Assembly (NCBI GenBank): GCA_964023205.1
Contig: OZ026833.1
Coordinates: 40,269,137-40,333,136, forward strand
Direction: 5' to 3'
DNA length: 64,000 nt
From: Lutraria lutraria
Taxonomy: Eukaryota > Mollusca > Bivalvia > Venerida > Mactridae
Positions 1 to 10,546 of this stretch are shown one piece after another; the stretch's first letter is position 1; the number at the start of each line of letters is the position of its first letter. The notes under the pieces were generated by a model. It had not been told where the DNA came from and made no database searches. It worked only from the letters and a program-made list of their open reading frames with translations. The position numbers were made by a program, and so were the translations under genes.

Positions 1-1148
1 GAGAGGTTGCACAGTACATTTTGTATATGTAAATAAAAAAAATTCAAGTTAAGATTTTTATATTCGTTTTAATTTTATTCGTTTCAAGATATTCATGTAC
101 AAGATATTTTATTAGCTGTTCATTATAAATTCGCATCATTCAAAACAAAAGAGAATATTTTACAATTCCCAGGACTCCATTTTTCTGTGACATTTTTTCG
201 AAAGTGACTTGGATTCATTTCATTATTTCTCCTAATACATGTATACCAAATCAAACTTTAAATTATTTACTTTAACAAAACGAAGCAATTATTTTGACCA
301 CAGCTCTTCTGTTCGACTTATAGAAGTATTATAATGCGAGTTTCGTGCCAAAACGAACAACTTGGGACTATTGTTTTCATTCGCACCTGTTGAGCAGAAT
401 TCTAGATAATTTCAAACACGAAATTATATGAAAGCTCCATGAAATAACTGATAAACTATCGAATCATTGCAAATTGAATTCTGTAATTGTATTATCAATT
501 CCGCCTCTCGTATGAACATTCGCGAAACACAAAATAAACTACATTCTGTTTAGGCGAATAGAGTACATGCACATGTACATGTGATTGGTACATTGATATT
601 TAGCCACAATATTGATAAGATCTTGTCAAATATATTAATTTGTACGGATGGTAAAATGAAATTTATAGAACTAGATATACTTGTAAATAGTTCATGAAAT
701 TAATCGAATTTCTAAAACATAATGTTCAATGATTATCTACTTCATTATTGTATCATTGATGTAAAATTAGTAGACTTCTTATAAAAAAAAGTTCATCTTT
801 TCATTCATTGATTCACAGTCATTTTGTACATGTGTAAAACAACCTTCGTTACACCGTGCCTGTGTCTAGAAAACCGAAACCATTCTTCAAAATCGCCACG
901 TTTCCAGCATCGCATTCGTGATCAATCTCAAAGTGGTGTTTCAAATGAATGTTTGTTTTGATATCCAACATATTAAACGGTAAATAATCGACTCAGTATT
1001 GGAAATCCTAGATACTCGGCTCTTCAGAATAGTTGCTGTGCTTTTTTCAGTCGGTATGCCGAGTTCATCTAAGCCAATCTGTTTTCGAACATAAGTTGAA
1101 TACATGACAGGCGCGAACTTTTTTCTCTCGTAAGCTTACAATAAAATG
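1..1148. other. AT-rich stretch with no gene recognised
   Basis: Unique-looking AT-rich sequence with short A and T runs. I see no open frame, SINE or terminal inverted repeat. It lies just 3' of the candidate minus-strand gene that ends at 1149, so it could hold that gene's 3' UTR, but no polyadenylation site could be chosen with confidence. Confidence 0.5.
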
Positions 1149-2772
1149 TTACGGATGCAAAAAGTTTGTGAAAATTGTTTGTAAGAGCTGTTGTCGTTTA
1201 TTAATTTTTGACAAATGGCTTTGTTTCAGGTTTTTGGCACCGACAGTCCCTATTTCCACCCATTTATTATTTATATCATCACCGGTCTGTGCGTTTTCTG
1301 CAACATGTCTCTGCAGCCGTATAGGGATTGTATAATTGATACCATTAGCGTGATTATGAGTTCCATCCATGTTCTGTTCAGAGTCTAAGATACTCCACAT
1401 CTGAAAAATGAAGATCACTATAAAACCATGAACATCACATTTTGACCACCTATGTGTTTTCACATATTATTCACTTGCACACAAGAAGCAGGACCGTAGT
1501 AATCGGGGGGGGGGGGGGGTAGGCGGGGCTTATCCCCCCTCCTAATAATTTTGTCTGTAATGGTTTTATAAGGGGCTATTACGGATTCTCTCGCCCCAGT
1601 ATGAGGCAAAATCTTAAAGTATCCCTCCCCCAGTCAGAAATTGCTACCTACTGGCCTGAGAAGATGTCAATCTTTTTAGATTTACATGACGGTACGTTAT
1701 TGCTTTTTTTATACATCAAACTTATATAGCTTTAACGCTGTCGACGAAACAACGAAGAGATTAAATAAATTATGCACTTGTCAATATTTTGCCCGCCCGG
1801 GAATGGGGCGGGGCTGACCTAAGGCAATTTGACATTTTAAAAATTTTGATGTGTAAATCCCCAACCTAGAGACGACAGCGTTCGTCTAAATCCCCACCCT
1901 AGAGTCTAGGGTATACGACCGGCCATAGTCTATTTCCCGGGACCCGGAGTCAAAAGTTTATAAAATTCCCGCCTGTCGGAAATGGTCTTCTGTAAAGTCC
2001 CGTGTCCGCCCCCCCCCCCCATCCTCTAGCGGGCAAAATATTGACAAGCGCATTACTACCATTGATCACGATAGCCTAACGTTGACCTGACCTTAAACAG
2101 TATACACTTATTTCATTCTTATATTATTCAGAGAGTCTAATACTAGTACTAGTACAATGTTCAACTCATTGGCTTGGTGTTCGACGTTTAACTGATATAA
2201 ACACTATTATTATTATTAATATTGGATGTCTGCGTTATGCTAACAGGACAATAAGGCGTAAAAATTGTTACCAGTAACAGTTTATGAAAAGCCTTTTAAC
2301 GTTTTGATATAAAAACATGATAATGATACATATTTCAAACACTTAGTTTTTAACAGCTTGCAAAAGACGTACGTGCATTTTTCTTGGACTAAAAATGCTT
2401 CCTTGACATGCAAGGACTATCTTGATTTTGTAATTTTAAAAATAAATGTGTTGTTTTTTTCAGCTAATATTATTATGCCTATAAAACAACTCTAAGATTT
2501 GAACATGAATGGATATTCATTATTATAAACCCCGATCCATGTTCTGTATCCACAGTATTTTAGGAACCTTGGTAAAGACCGTAATGTGTCCTTTATCCAC
2601 AGGTCGGTCTTTATTTGGAGGTGGTCGCTAACACAGGTTTGATAGTACACAATTGATATAGCAAATACCTGTGTGAAAAACGCCCATCTTGCTGCCAGGA
2701 GCAAGAACGAGTACGCGGTTATAACAACTACAAGATGAATATATCGCCTGGTGAACTGCATTATCGTAGTAA
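1149..2772 (-). CDS. candidate two-exon small membrane-anchored or secreted protein
   Basis: Not recognised. Exon 1 has a pyrimidine-rich acceptor ending in ACAG (exon starts at 2772), an ATG at 2761-2759 and a donor CAG|GTATTT after 2669, giving 31 codons. Exon 2 follows an acceptor TTTTTCAG at 1400 and runs to a TAA at 1149-1151, giving 83 codons. Both junctions are phase 0, so the product is 114 residues. The N-terminus has two arginines followed by a long hydrophobic run (about residues 8-29), like a signal anchor of a type II Golgi protein. The rest is hydrophilic and contains KWVEIGTVGAKNLK. The intron holds a MITE and a piece of the CAGTCAAACC repeat. An acceptor in front of exon 1 implies an upstream non-coding exon. 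It could be the start of a larger glycosyltransferase-like gene whose further exons lie outside the window, or a chance pairing of open frames. Confidence 0.33.
1505..1519. repeat. poly-G tract (15 G)
   Basis: A run of 15 G. Similar runs occur at 45743-45760 (18) and 57790-57802 (13), and a 12-C run at about 2009-2020. The exact lengths are unreliable in any assembly. Confidence 0.8.
1772..2053. mobile_element. MITE with ATGCRCTTGTCAATATTTTG terminal inverted repeats
   Basis: The two ends (1772-1796 and about 2029-2053) are inverted repeats of about 25 bp that differ at one position and run into GC-rich CCCGC. The interior is GC-rich with a C12 run and no coding capacity. It sits inside the intron of the candidate gene at 1149-2772. 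The target duplication is not clear. Confidence 0.7.
2566..2655 (+). mobile_element. partial CAGTCAAACC-family MITE (3' part)
   Basis: Matches the 3' half of the family seen complete at 8968-9150: CTTTATTTGGAGGTGG, then CGCTAACACAGGTTTGA. It ends about 15 bp from the donor of candidate exon 1 at 2669. Confidence 0.65.
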
Positions 2773-2847
2773 CTGTAAAAAATAGGAACATATTATTAAA
2801 TACATTATAATTACAGACATGTCCAACTGTTCAGCTAGCAATATATG

Positions 2848-3277
2848 CAGGGATTTCCCTTACGCAGGTTTTCTGCATCCCTGATGCAACTTTGTGACCC
2901 AGGACCCACATTTCTGTGGTACTATGCATCCTGGGGACCCGCAATCGGATCTGACAAATATATATTTTCCTTCCTGCTAATTGAGTGATCAGTATATTAT
3001 ATATGCACATGGAGAGTTGGAGACTATAGTCTACACAAAATCACTAGTCAGTTTGATAGTACAGTTGAAATAAAACCATAAATCATGTGAATTTGCTATT
3101 GTATTCATGATCTCAATCACTTGATGGTATATAGTGTGATAGATTTATAGGTTATCTGAACTTAAGCAAAAAAAATGCATATCCATATACAGGACCCATA
3201 AAATTTCTCAAGGACCCCAAAATATAAACCCTGAGGGTCCTGGGACCCTCATATAAAAAATCCTAGGGAAAACCCTG
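2848..3277. mobile_element. 430-bp MITE, CAGGG ends, TATATG target duplication
   Basis: Ends are CAGGGATTTCCCT and AGGGAAAACCCTG, flanked on both sides by TATATG (2842-2847 and 3278-3283). The interior has GGACCC-type motifs on both sides in inverted order and no coding capacity. CAGGG termini are common in hAT elements, but hAT normally duplicates 8 bp and only 6 match here, so the superfamily is uncertain. Confidence 0.75.
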
Positions 3278-3299
3278 TATATGCATGATAATTTGTATA

Positions 3300-3442
3300 T
3301 TTAGTTTCCATTACCCTCTGTTTTGTTTCTTACTTATTTATGTTTACTCCCATTTCGCATGTAAATTATGTATATATTTGTTTTATGTAAATAATGATAA
3401 GCCTTTGCTCAAGTCATGTAATAAAGTATCTGTTCTGTTCTG
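3300..3442 (+). mobile_element. LINE 3' end fragment with (TCTGT)n tail
   Basis: A short 3'-UTR-like piece that reads into ATGTAATAAAGTATC and ends in a TCTGT microsatellite. This is the tail layout expected of a 5'-truncated non-LTR retrotransposon, and it resembles the LINE at 33120-33174 in layout but not in detailed sequence. Confidence 0.5.
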
Positions 3443-3864
3443 TTAATAAAATGTCCATGTTAATTTTATACACACGCAAGAAATGAATACTTAGAAATAT
3501 CAGAATAACTAATAAAATAAAATCATCATGGTCATGCAGTGATTTATGGAATCTAACTACACCCACGCACGTTTGTTCATATTTGTTTGTGAGTATGACG
3601 TAAAATACCATTTATCAACAATAATTCAGTTATATACGGTGAAATATTTCAGTTATATACGGCGAAATATTTCAGTTATGTATGGTTGAATGTTTCAATT
3701 GTATAAACCCAATCCATTCCTTGCTTTATATAATTATTGCAACAATAGTCGGAGAATAGTTCCACCAATGATACTATATCCGAGCAAAATAGAGAATAGT
3801 GATATTTACTTGGTTTATAATACGTATATCATACTTCTATTTTCGGATAGCTTACAGTTATTGA
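3443..3864. other. AT-rich stretch, no gene
   Basis: No supported gene. A short direct repeat of the motif CAGTTATATACGGYGAAATATTT occurs two to three times around 3625-3690. Confidence 0.5.
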
Positions 3865-3865
3865 T

Positions 3866-4047
3866 GTAAGTCAACCCGTGAACAAAGGCTTCCCTTGGGT
3901 TAGACATAATCTGGCCTTTACTGACAGATGACCTTTATTCGGAGGTCGTTTTGGTCTAAAGAATCAATGACCATTTTAAAATGAAGGAACTTTATTCTAA
4001 GGGTGGCCTTTATTCGGAAGTGGCCGCTAACCTAGATTTGACTGTAA
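3866..4047 (+). mobile_element. CAGTCAAACC-family MITE copy
   Basis: About 180 bp, from GTCAACCCGTGAACAAAGG to CTAGATTTGACTGTAA, with the diagnostic internal phrases GGCCTTTATTCGGA and GTGGCCGCTAACC. The termini of intact copies are inverted (TACAGTCAAACC and GGTTTGACTGTA) and begin with TA, as in mariner-like MITEs. Confidence 0.75.
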
Positions 4048-4049
4048 TT

Positions 4050-4900
4050 AAAATACGTCAAAAATATGTAATTGTTAGAATGATTTAGTCAGAGAAAAAA
4101 ACAAACACAAACCTGTTTTAGTGATTATCTGTGATCAAAATCATTTGCGAACAGAACAGAACATGACGCAACGGACACCGAAAAACGTACAAAATATAAA
4201 CAATTCTTTAATATTTATAAGTACAAATGTATTGTACAAATAAGCGTACAAAATCATTGCATTTTTTAATATATAACGGGTTTGAACAAATGACAATATC
4301 TGACAAATATATTTTGTTACATACATAGTAATATAATTGTATTGATCAATATGCTTAGATCATATCATTACAATGCTGTTTCAAATGAATGTTGATTGCT
4401 AAAACAGATAAATGACGTAAAGATGTGTTAATATTTGAATGCATTAACTATTGCAGTTATCTTAACGTCGAGTGTTGTATAACAATTACAAACAAGTGTA
4501 AATCTGTGAATGATTTTACTTACATTTTATGGATAAAATCCTTAAATTATATGTGTGTAAACCTAAGATCGTCTACAGAAGTAATGTGTTGTGAGGACAT
4601 ATACATATTGACAGCTGAGATTTTGAGTTAGTTAATATTATGGTTAGTTAGGCGGTATTTGTTGTACTGGCTTCCGGTTTTCACGTTGCCTTGGGCTACC
4701 ACATAAACGTAATGTTTTCCTGTCATATTTTATTCGATACTGTTTCGAAACCAATTTTAAAACACGCATGCCAAACTCCGACATTTGAACTACGAGTATA
4801 ACTTCTTACCTCGGTTATAAGGCGAGTAATTCATTTATTGACAGTTGTTTGTTTGACTGTAAGCATCAAAGCTATTTTTAAATTATTTTTCTTTCAAATC
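4050..4900. other. AT-rich stretch, no gene
   Basis: Short open frames on both strands lack splice or family support. Nothing repetitive was recognised. Confidence 0.45.
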
Positions 4901-4903
4901 AAG

Positions 4904-5115
4904 GGGGCCTCCGTGGCCGATAGTTATTGGCTCTGGCTGAATCTCTTCCCCCTCACCGCTGTAAGTTCGAATTCCACCCTGACCAAGCCTCACGTGTTAG
5001 GAAATTAAGCTGCTCAGCTAGCTTCCGAAAGGTCAATGGTCCAACCATATGCCTGGGGTATTCTACAATCGTCATAGCTAGAAAAGACTTATTGGCCAAA
5101 CGACTCTGGATGTTG
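4904..5115 (+). mobile_element. tRNA-derived SINE
   Basis: The head has an A-box-like TGGCCGATAGTTATTGGC and a B-box GTTCGAATTCC about 50 bp later. It is followed by a body with GCTGCTCAGCTAGCTTCCG. The same body phrase, with small changes, follows the tRNA-like head of the SINE at 47668. The product would be a Pol III transcript, not a working tRNA. Confidence 0.75.
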
Positions 5116-5159
5116 TTGAGACGCTAAACCCAAGTGAAGTAATTCAATTACATTCAAAT

Positions 5160-5645
5160 CGACCGCGCCAGCCTACTGCAGACATAGCATGTCATTCTTA
5201 AGAGAGAGCACTACATAATTAACTAATGACATTATGCATAATCAGTATGTCATATAATGCGATTATAAACCTGATTTTAATACTTTGATTAACATACTAC
5301 AACAGATAGTTGAAGCTGGACCATTGCTATCGCGTGCGTGGACACGTATTAGCTATCACGTGCGCACGTTGTAAAAAATAAACGATTTCCTACATTGTAT
5401 GTCCCCTTTATGCCACCGTAATTTAAGGCGTATATCAAATTAAAGTTAAATCCAGTTTTTTTTTAGAATTTTATATTTAAAGGCATGTGATACTCATCAA
5501 CAGAAAATGCGTTGTTTAACGATGTGCACAGAGTCAATTAGTTTGGGTTCAAATTCCACGGCCTTAAAGTTTTACCAACTTCGTCACAGAGGCCGGACTA
5601 AATTGACTCCAAGAAAAGTGTAAACAGATTACTCTATGCCAAAGT
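5160..5645. other. AT-rich stretch, no gene
   Basis: Nothing recognised apart from two similar CACGTGCG-like motifs around 5333-5369. Confidence 0.4.
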
Positions 5646-5714
5646 CATCGTCGGATAACCACGGTGGCACGGTCACAGTGGAGCGGAGGCGGCGACCGTG
5701 GGTATCCAACGATG
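5646..5714. repeat. GC-rich hairpin, 23-bp arms
   Basis: Arms 5646-5668 and 5692-5714 are inverted repeats (CATCGTYGGATAMCCACGGT) with a few mismatches around a 23-bp GC-rich loop. The base composition contrasts strongly with the AT-rich surroundings. Probably a small foldback MITE. Confidence 0.6.
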
Positions 5715-5789
5715 GGCCAAAGTATGTCTGCCGACTTCGCTAATTTATTGCAAAAAAATCATTAATGATCATTGACACGTGAATGGTTG

Positions 5790-6135
5790 GTTTTTAGCTT
5801 TAAGAAACAAATAATTTATTTACCAGTATTGTTGAACCTGTAAAAAAAGTCCACCCTTAGGAAAGACGAAATGTGGCATCCATTGACATGTGGCCTTTTT
5901 GAATGACATTTTGTGCTAAAGGAACAATAACTATTTTTTAGCTTTAAGAAACAAATTATTTATTTACCAGTACTGTTGATCCATTAAACAATGACCACCC
6001 TTGGGGAAGACGAAATATGGCCTTTTTGGATGTCAGTTTGTGCTAAATAAGCATGCAATGACTATTTTTCATAGAATAGCCTTTTTCAGAGGGTGGCTCT
6101 TATTCTGAAATGGTCGCTAACATAGATTTAACTGT
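5790..6135 (+). mobile_element. two CAGTCAAACC-family copies, internally duplicated
   Basis: The family sequence is present as a truncated unit followed by a second unit. The segment beginning TTTTTAGCTTTAAGAAACAA occurs at about 5791 and again at about 5936, so a piece of about 145 bp was duplicated. The right end reads GGTCGCTAACATAGATTTAA. Confidence 0.65.
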
Positions 6136-6890
6136 TCATGTATTTGATAAAAGTGAAAAAAATCAATCAAATTATTCTATGCATATTAACAGTCATAACA
6201 GTTTTTTTAACTTCAGTTTGTTTTATGGAAATTTTAATTGTTCAAAAGTTTATACAGATTGTCTGAGCTATATGTGTGTGTTGTTATTTTAGATAAAAGC
6301 TTGTCCACATTAAATAGGTATAATATGCTTTCGTGCATGGTGTATGTATACATTCTGCAACAAGCACAAAATAAAAAAATACTAACCTTTGCAGGGATAT
6401 AGCAAGAACTCACTCATTTGAAACTGGGACATAATTACATACTGTAGCAGTATTGTATAGATAAGTCGTTTGTGATATTAACCAGCCAGATTAGCACAGT
6501 ATGTCATGGGCTCTACATTACACGTGTAGAGTCCGGGATACGGATATTTGCCCCCCCCCCGGACATTTGCCCCTCAATGAAAATGGTCATGTGCACATTA
6601 GCCCCCAAGCAGAAATGGTAGGTTGGACATTAGCATGGACGTTTGAGAAAAAAGAGCTGTCTGTCAATTCGGTAATTTGTTTTAGCATTGGTAGCATTAA
6701 TGTACTTTTTTATTACTATGTATATGGAAATCAGAATGTTGTCTAAAACACCACGTAGCACTGTTCAGGTGTAGATATGTGGTTCCATTTGTGTATATAC
6801 AGGTATAGACCATGATGGTCCTGTAATGCGACTCACCTGAGTAAAGACTGCGACTTCTTTAATATCAGTGCCAATCTTCTTTTGTATCAA
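6136..6890. other. no gene recognised
   Basis: AT-rich, with a short C run near 6550. The phrases ACATTTGCCCC and ACATTAGCCCC suggest a decayed repeat. No supported open frame. Confidence 0.4.
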
Positions 6891-6894
6891 ATAC

Positions 6895-7600
6895 TAAGTT
6901 TAACTAGAGAGCCTAGCTGACACTATCCAAGACATCATCAAGACAGACGTTAAGGACAACTTTCACAAAGACTTGATAAAAATGTTGCCTCTTAAGTCTA
7001 CATGCAGTGTTATCAAGGTTTACCTGTTGCTTGACTGGTGGCCTAGTGTTTGATCCCAGAATATCCATGTTCGAATTTGTCCAAGATATCACGAAGACAC
7101 ACATTCTGACAAAGTTTGGTGATGATCTAATTAAAATGTGACCTCTACAAAGTTAACAAGTTTTTTTCTGCGATGTGACATAATTATGGTGACCTATTTT
7201 TCCCTTGATGACCAATGTTCAAGCTTGTCCATGACATCATTATGACAACATACTGACAATGTTCGTGAAGGTCCAATCATGGCTGTGACCTCTAGAAAAT
7301 AAGCAAGGTTTTCTGTGAAATGAACTGGTGACTTAATTTCTTACCCAATATGATCCATGCTGGAATTTGTCGTAAGATATCATTAAGACATACTAGACTG
7401 TAAACAAGGTTTTCCTCGGATTTGACCAGGTGACCTATTTTTTACACATAATTCAAACTTGTACAAGATATCATTGGGCCAAATGATTGGACAAACATTC
7501 TGGCAAAGTATGATGAAGATCAAAACTGTTTGAACAACCCCCAAGAGTGAATGACCGACTCCGGACATTTGACTGACTGATCCTAAAAATGTATTGCATA
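6895..7600 (+). repeat. tandem-core dispersed repeat (degenerate)
   Basis: Several diverged units of roughly 120-150 bp share the phrases TGACCTATTTTT, CCAAGATATCA, AAGACA, CTGACAAAGTTTGGTGA and TGTGACCTCTA. They are the same core family as the better-preserved cluster at 18786-21180. The open frames that run through it on the minus strand are shadows. Confidence 0.7.
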
Positions 7601-8355
7601 TGACAAATTTGGTACTATTTATGAATTCAACGTTAATATTTGATAATTATCCCATAAACATGTACATACACAAAGCAGTTTCTTAGCAACAAATAATACA
7701 GCGAAAATCGAACACTTACACATAATTTTATTTTCATCCATTTACATCATGATATACAAATATATGCATATTGACATAGACATAATAAGCTCAAATCTAG
7801 TGAACAAATAAGTTAAAAGAAATAATTCAACAGAAAGTCATGCGTCAATGGTAATACTTTGTGTAACATACATGTATGTTTTTGCAGAAGTCAAAACTTG
7901 AAAACTAACAAAACCCTCAATGTAATGTTTCAAGATTCAGCCTAGCTCCTTTTTCAAGTTTGTCATAAAATAATAATTATCAATCACTTTTGTAATAAAA
8001 TCATTCTTTGAATATTAATTTACTTATTTCAGTTTAACACCATTCTTTAAACAATCTCACTTTTCCAGTTTTCCTGGACTATATTCTAACCAGTACTAAC
8101 TTACCCTTGTACCTGTGGCCCTTGAATATTCATGAATTACATCTATTAATCAAAGATAGCATTAACATTCTGAAAAATTAACTATATAATATAATGCATT
8201 GTAAATGGTAGATACATACATACAACTAAATTGTACTATCTTGACAGAAATGTAAAGCTGACAATTCATCAGCATTAAATTCAGGAACATACTAAGCCAA
8301 TATGAAGGGAAAAAATTTAATTGAATAAATATCATTGATACTGTAATACTGTTTT
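7600..8355. other. AT-rich stretch, no gene
   Basis: No gene recognised. It could include distal 3' UTR of the HSPA12-like gene, but no polyadenylation site can be assigned. Confidence 0.4.
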
Positions 8356-8359
8356 GTTT

Positions 8360-8700
8360 TATCTGAAACCCAATCGTATCTACTCAGACATTTCCTTACC
8401 TGAGATATACGCCTCATACATAAGTATAGGGTTACATACTTTGGTTATGCGGTTTCTGGTCGTACTTTTGACAACAAGGTACTCGTTCTTAAGAATCATT
8501 CTCAGAATTACAGCCTTTCAAATGATTATCGTTCGTGACTGATAAAATGGGTCTTGTTCCCATTGAAAGAGAAACAAGTTGTTTCCAACATTGGATTTCA
8601 ATAGCCTGTGACCAACAACAAAATGGCGGCCTGCCTATTATGTTTGTGGCCCTTTTCTTTAGACAAATGACGAGGGGCTCTAATTGCTGGAATCCCTGTA
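8360..8700 (+). repeat. dispersed repeat, diverged copy of 54880-55220
   Basis: Shares ordered blocks with 54880-55220: ACGCCTC, ATAAGTATAGGG-like, a block with TCTCAGAATKACAGMCTTTC, then CCCATTGAAAGAGAAACA, GTTGTTTCCA, AAAATGGCG and TTTTCTTTAGACAAA. Neither copy has a good open frame. It contains an AAATGGCGGCC core. Confidence 0.65.
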
Positions 8701-8967
8701 AGCTAACTGCACGGCATATATATGTACATGTATGGTTTTATGTTAAGAATTTTCAGTGCATTCAGTTAGTATAAATTTCCCCCCACATACATTCAAATGA
8801 GGTCAAAGAATGAATAAAGTATGAGTACATTGTATGTAGATCAGTTTTGTTAAACCAATACATTTCTAGTTTCAAAGTTTATCAGGCAAGTTATGGACAC
8901 CTTTCAACAGAAACTAAGTAAGATGAATAAAATAGCAGACAAAATATCACATTTCCATTTAACGGTC

Positions 8968-9150
8968 AAACCTGTGAACAAAGGTCACTCTTGGGAGAGA
9001 CCAAATACATGTATTACCTTTATTGACAAGTGGCCTTTATTCAGTGGTCATTTTGTTCTAAATAATCAATGACAATTTCTAAAGAATGGCCTTTATTCAC
9101 AGGGTGGCATTTATTCAGAGGTGGCTGCTAACACAGGTTTGACTGTATAA
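8968..9150 (+). mobile_element. CAGTCAAACC-family MITE, near-complete copy
   Basis: Runs from GGTCAAACCTGTGAACAAAGG to CACAGGTTTGACTGTA and is the clearest copy in the window. The ends are inverted. The interior carries repeated TGGCCTTTATTC phrases. It lies downstream of the HSPA12-like stop codon and may be within its 3' UTR. Confidence 0.8.
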
Positions 9151-9151
9151 A

Positions 9152-9587
9152 CAATTCCTGATCAATCAAATTATACTGAAAAGACATTCACAAAGAAGAA
9201 CAATTCACAGTTTCAGCCAGCAAAAGACACGTTTTTTCACATAGTAACATTGCACACTGTAATTGTAAGTCAATAACAAACACTAGCTTTTGAATCAATA
9301 AATTTGTTTATAAGCATAATCTGATTATTTCTGTGCGGCTTCTTGTCTAATTGCATAACAAAGTGTAAGTCAGGCAGATCAAGATTTTAACATATAGACT
9401 AGGTATCTATATATTACATACATCTGAAAAAAGGTCCACAAAATTCATTGACAATGATAATCACTAATTTTGAATCATTTGTGATTATTTTCTTGTCATC
9501 CTGTCTATATGTACATTAACAAATATTATACACGTATACTGCTATGTAATCAGTCTTCTCACATAAAAAGTCACACCATTCTAATTT
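9152..9587 (-). other. probable 3' UTR of the HSPA12-like gene
   Basis: Unique AT-rich sequence directly after the stop codon, with no other gene visible. The end of the transcript cannot be placed. Confidence 0.4.
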
Positions 9588-10546
9588 CTATAAGCATGCG
9601 TCACTAGCTTGTGCACTGTCCTGCAAGAAATCAAATTTAGCTTTAGTAATGTTTCCAGTCTTTTCTACTTTGGCTTCAACGACTATTTCAGTGCCTCCAA
9701 AAATCATTTGCACCCATACACCACGTTCTTTTCCTCCGGAAAGATCAGGAACATCAACTTCTAATTGACCAATATTGTCACAGCTATCATCAGTGACAAA
9801 CATTGGATTTTCTTTGGTACTGGTGTATATATCAAAAATCAGTGATAGCTGATTCGCTTCTAATGGTGTGTAACGTTGGTTTGTCTGTGCTTCTCCAACC
9901 ACTAATTCTTGTCCTTTTTTGACATGGCACGCAAATACATCCCTACATTTGAACTTATCACCAACTTTTAACTTTTTGCTATTTGGATGAACCCCATCTT
10001 CAAAATCTCTGTAGACTCGAACACCATATGAGCATTTGGCAATGCGGGAGACTATAGTGACTGGGTTGTGACCAAATATCACAGCTCCTTTTAGCACTAC
10101 AAGACCTGCATCCTCTGGAATGATCAGCCGTTTCTCGTTAAAATGCGTCCTCATGGCATCCTGGAGCATAGGCGACTCAGAAAATCCGCCGACAAGAAGT
10201 ATTGTGCCTACATCTTTGCAATTGGGCTGCGATAACAATTTTCTAACATGCTGAACTGTTCTCCGTGTAGAATCATAAAACCAAGAACGCATGATTTGTG
10301 CATCTATCCTTACCTTATCACCAGATATCATTACTTTATCTTTAAATTCACCATGCTTACCAACAACATCTTTTAGCTTTTTACCTGTCTGCTCCTCATA
10401 TAAATCTACAAGTGCTATTGGTATTTTCATTGTTTCTCTACCATTTTTATTCACAATAATATTTCTTTTCTTCGTTTCAAACTCTCTGAATAAAAGAACT
10501 AGATCTTCCTTATATTCATCGTTAAACTTGTTAAACACATCTTTAC
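9588..10546 (-). CDS. HSPA12: HSPA12-like coding exon 6 (last)
   Basis: Residues 289-607 plus the TAG stop at 9588-9590. The acceptor is TTTTCAG at 10547. It carries the adenosine motif LLVGGFSES and a run rich in charged residues before it ([10 protein letters not shown]). The C-terminal third forms the end of the ATPase domain, with beta-rich segments such as [20 protein letters not shown]. The frame is fully open. Confidence 0.93.

Noticed and set aside
4904..5115. Functional tRNA gene
   Set aside because: A- and B-box motifs are present but the cloverleaf cannot be completed and a SINE body follows.
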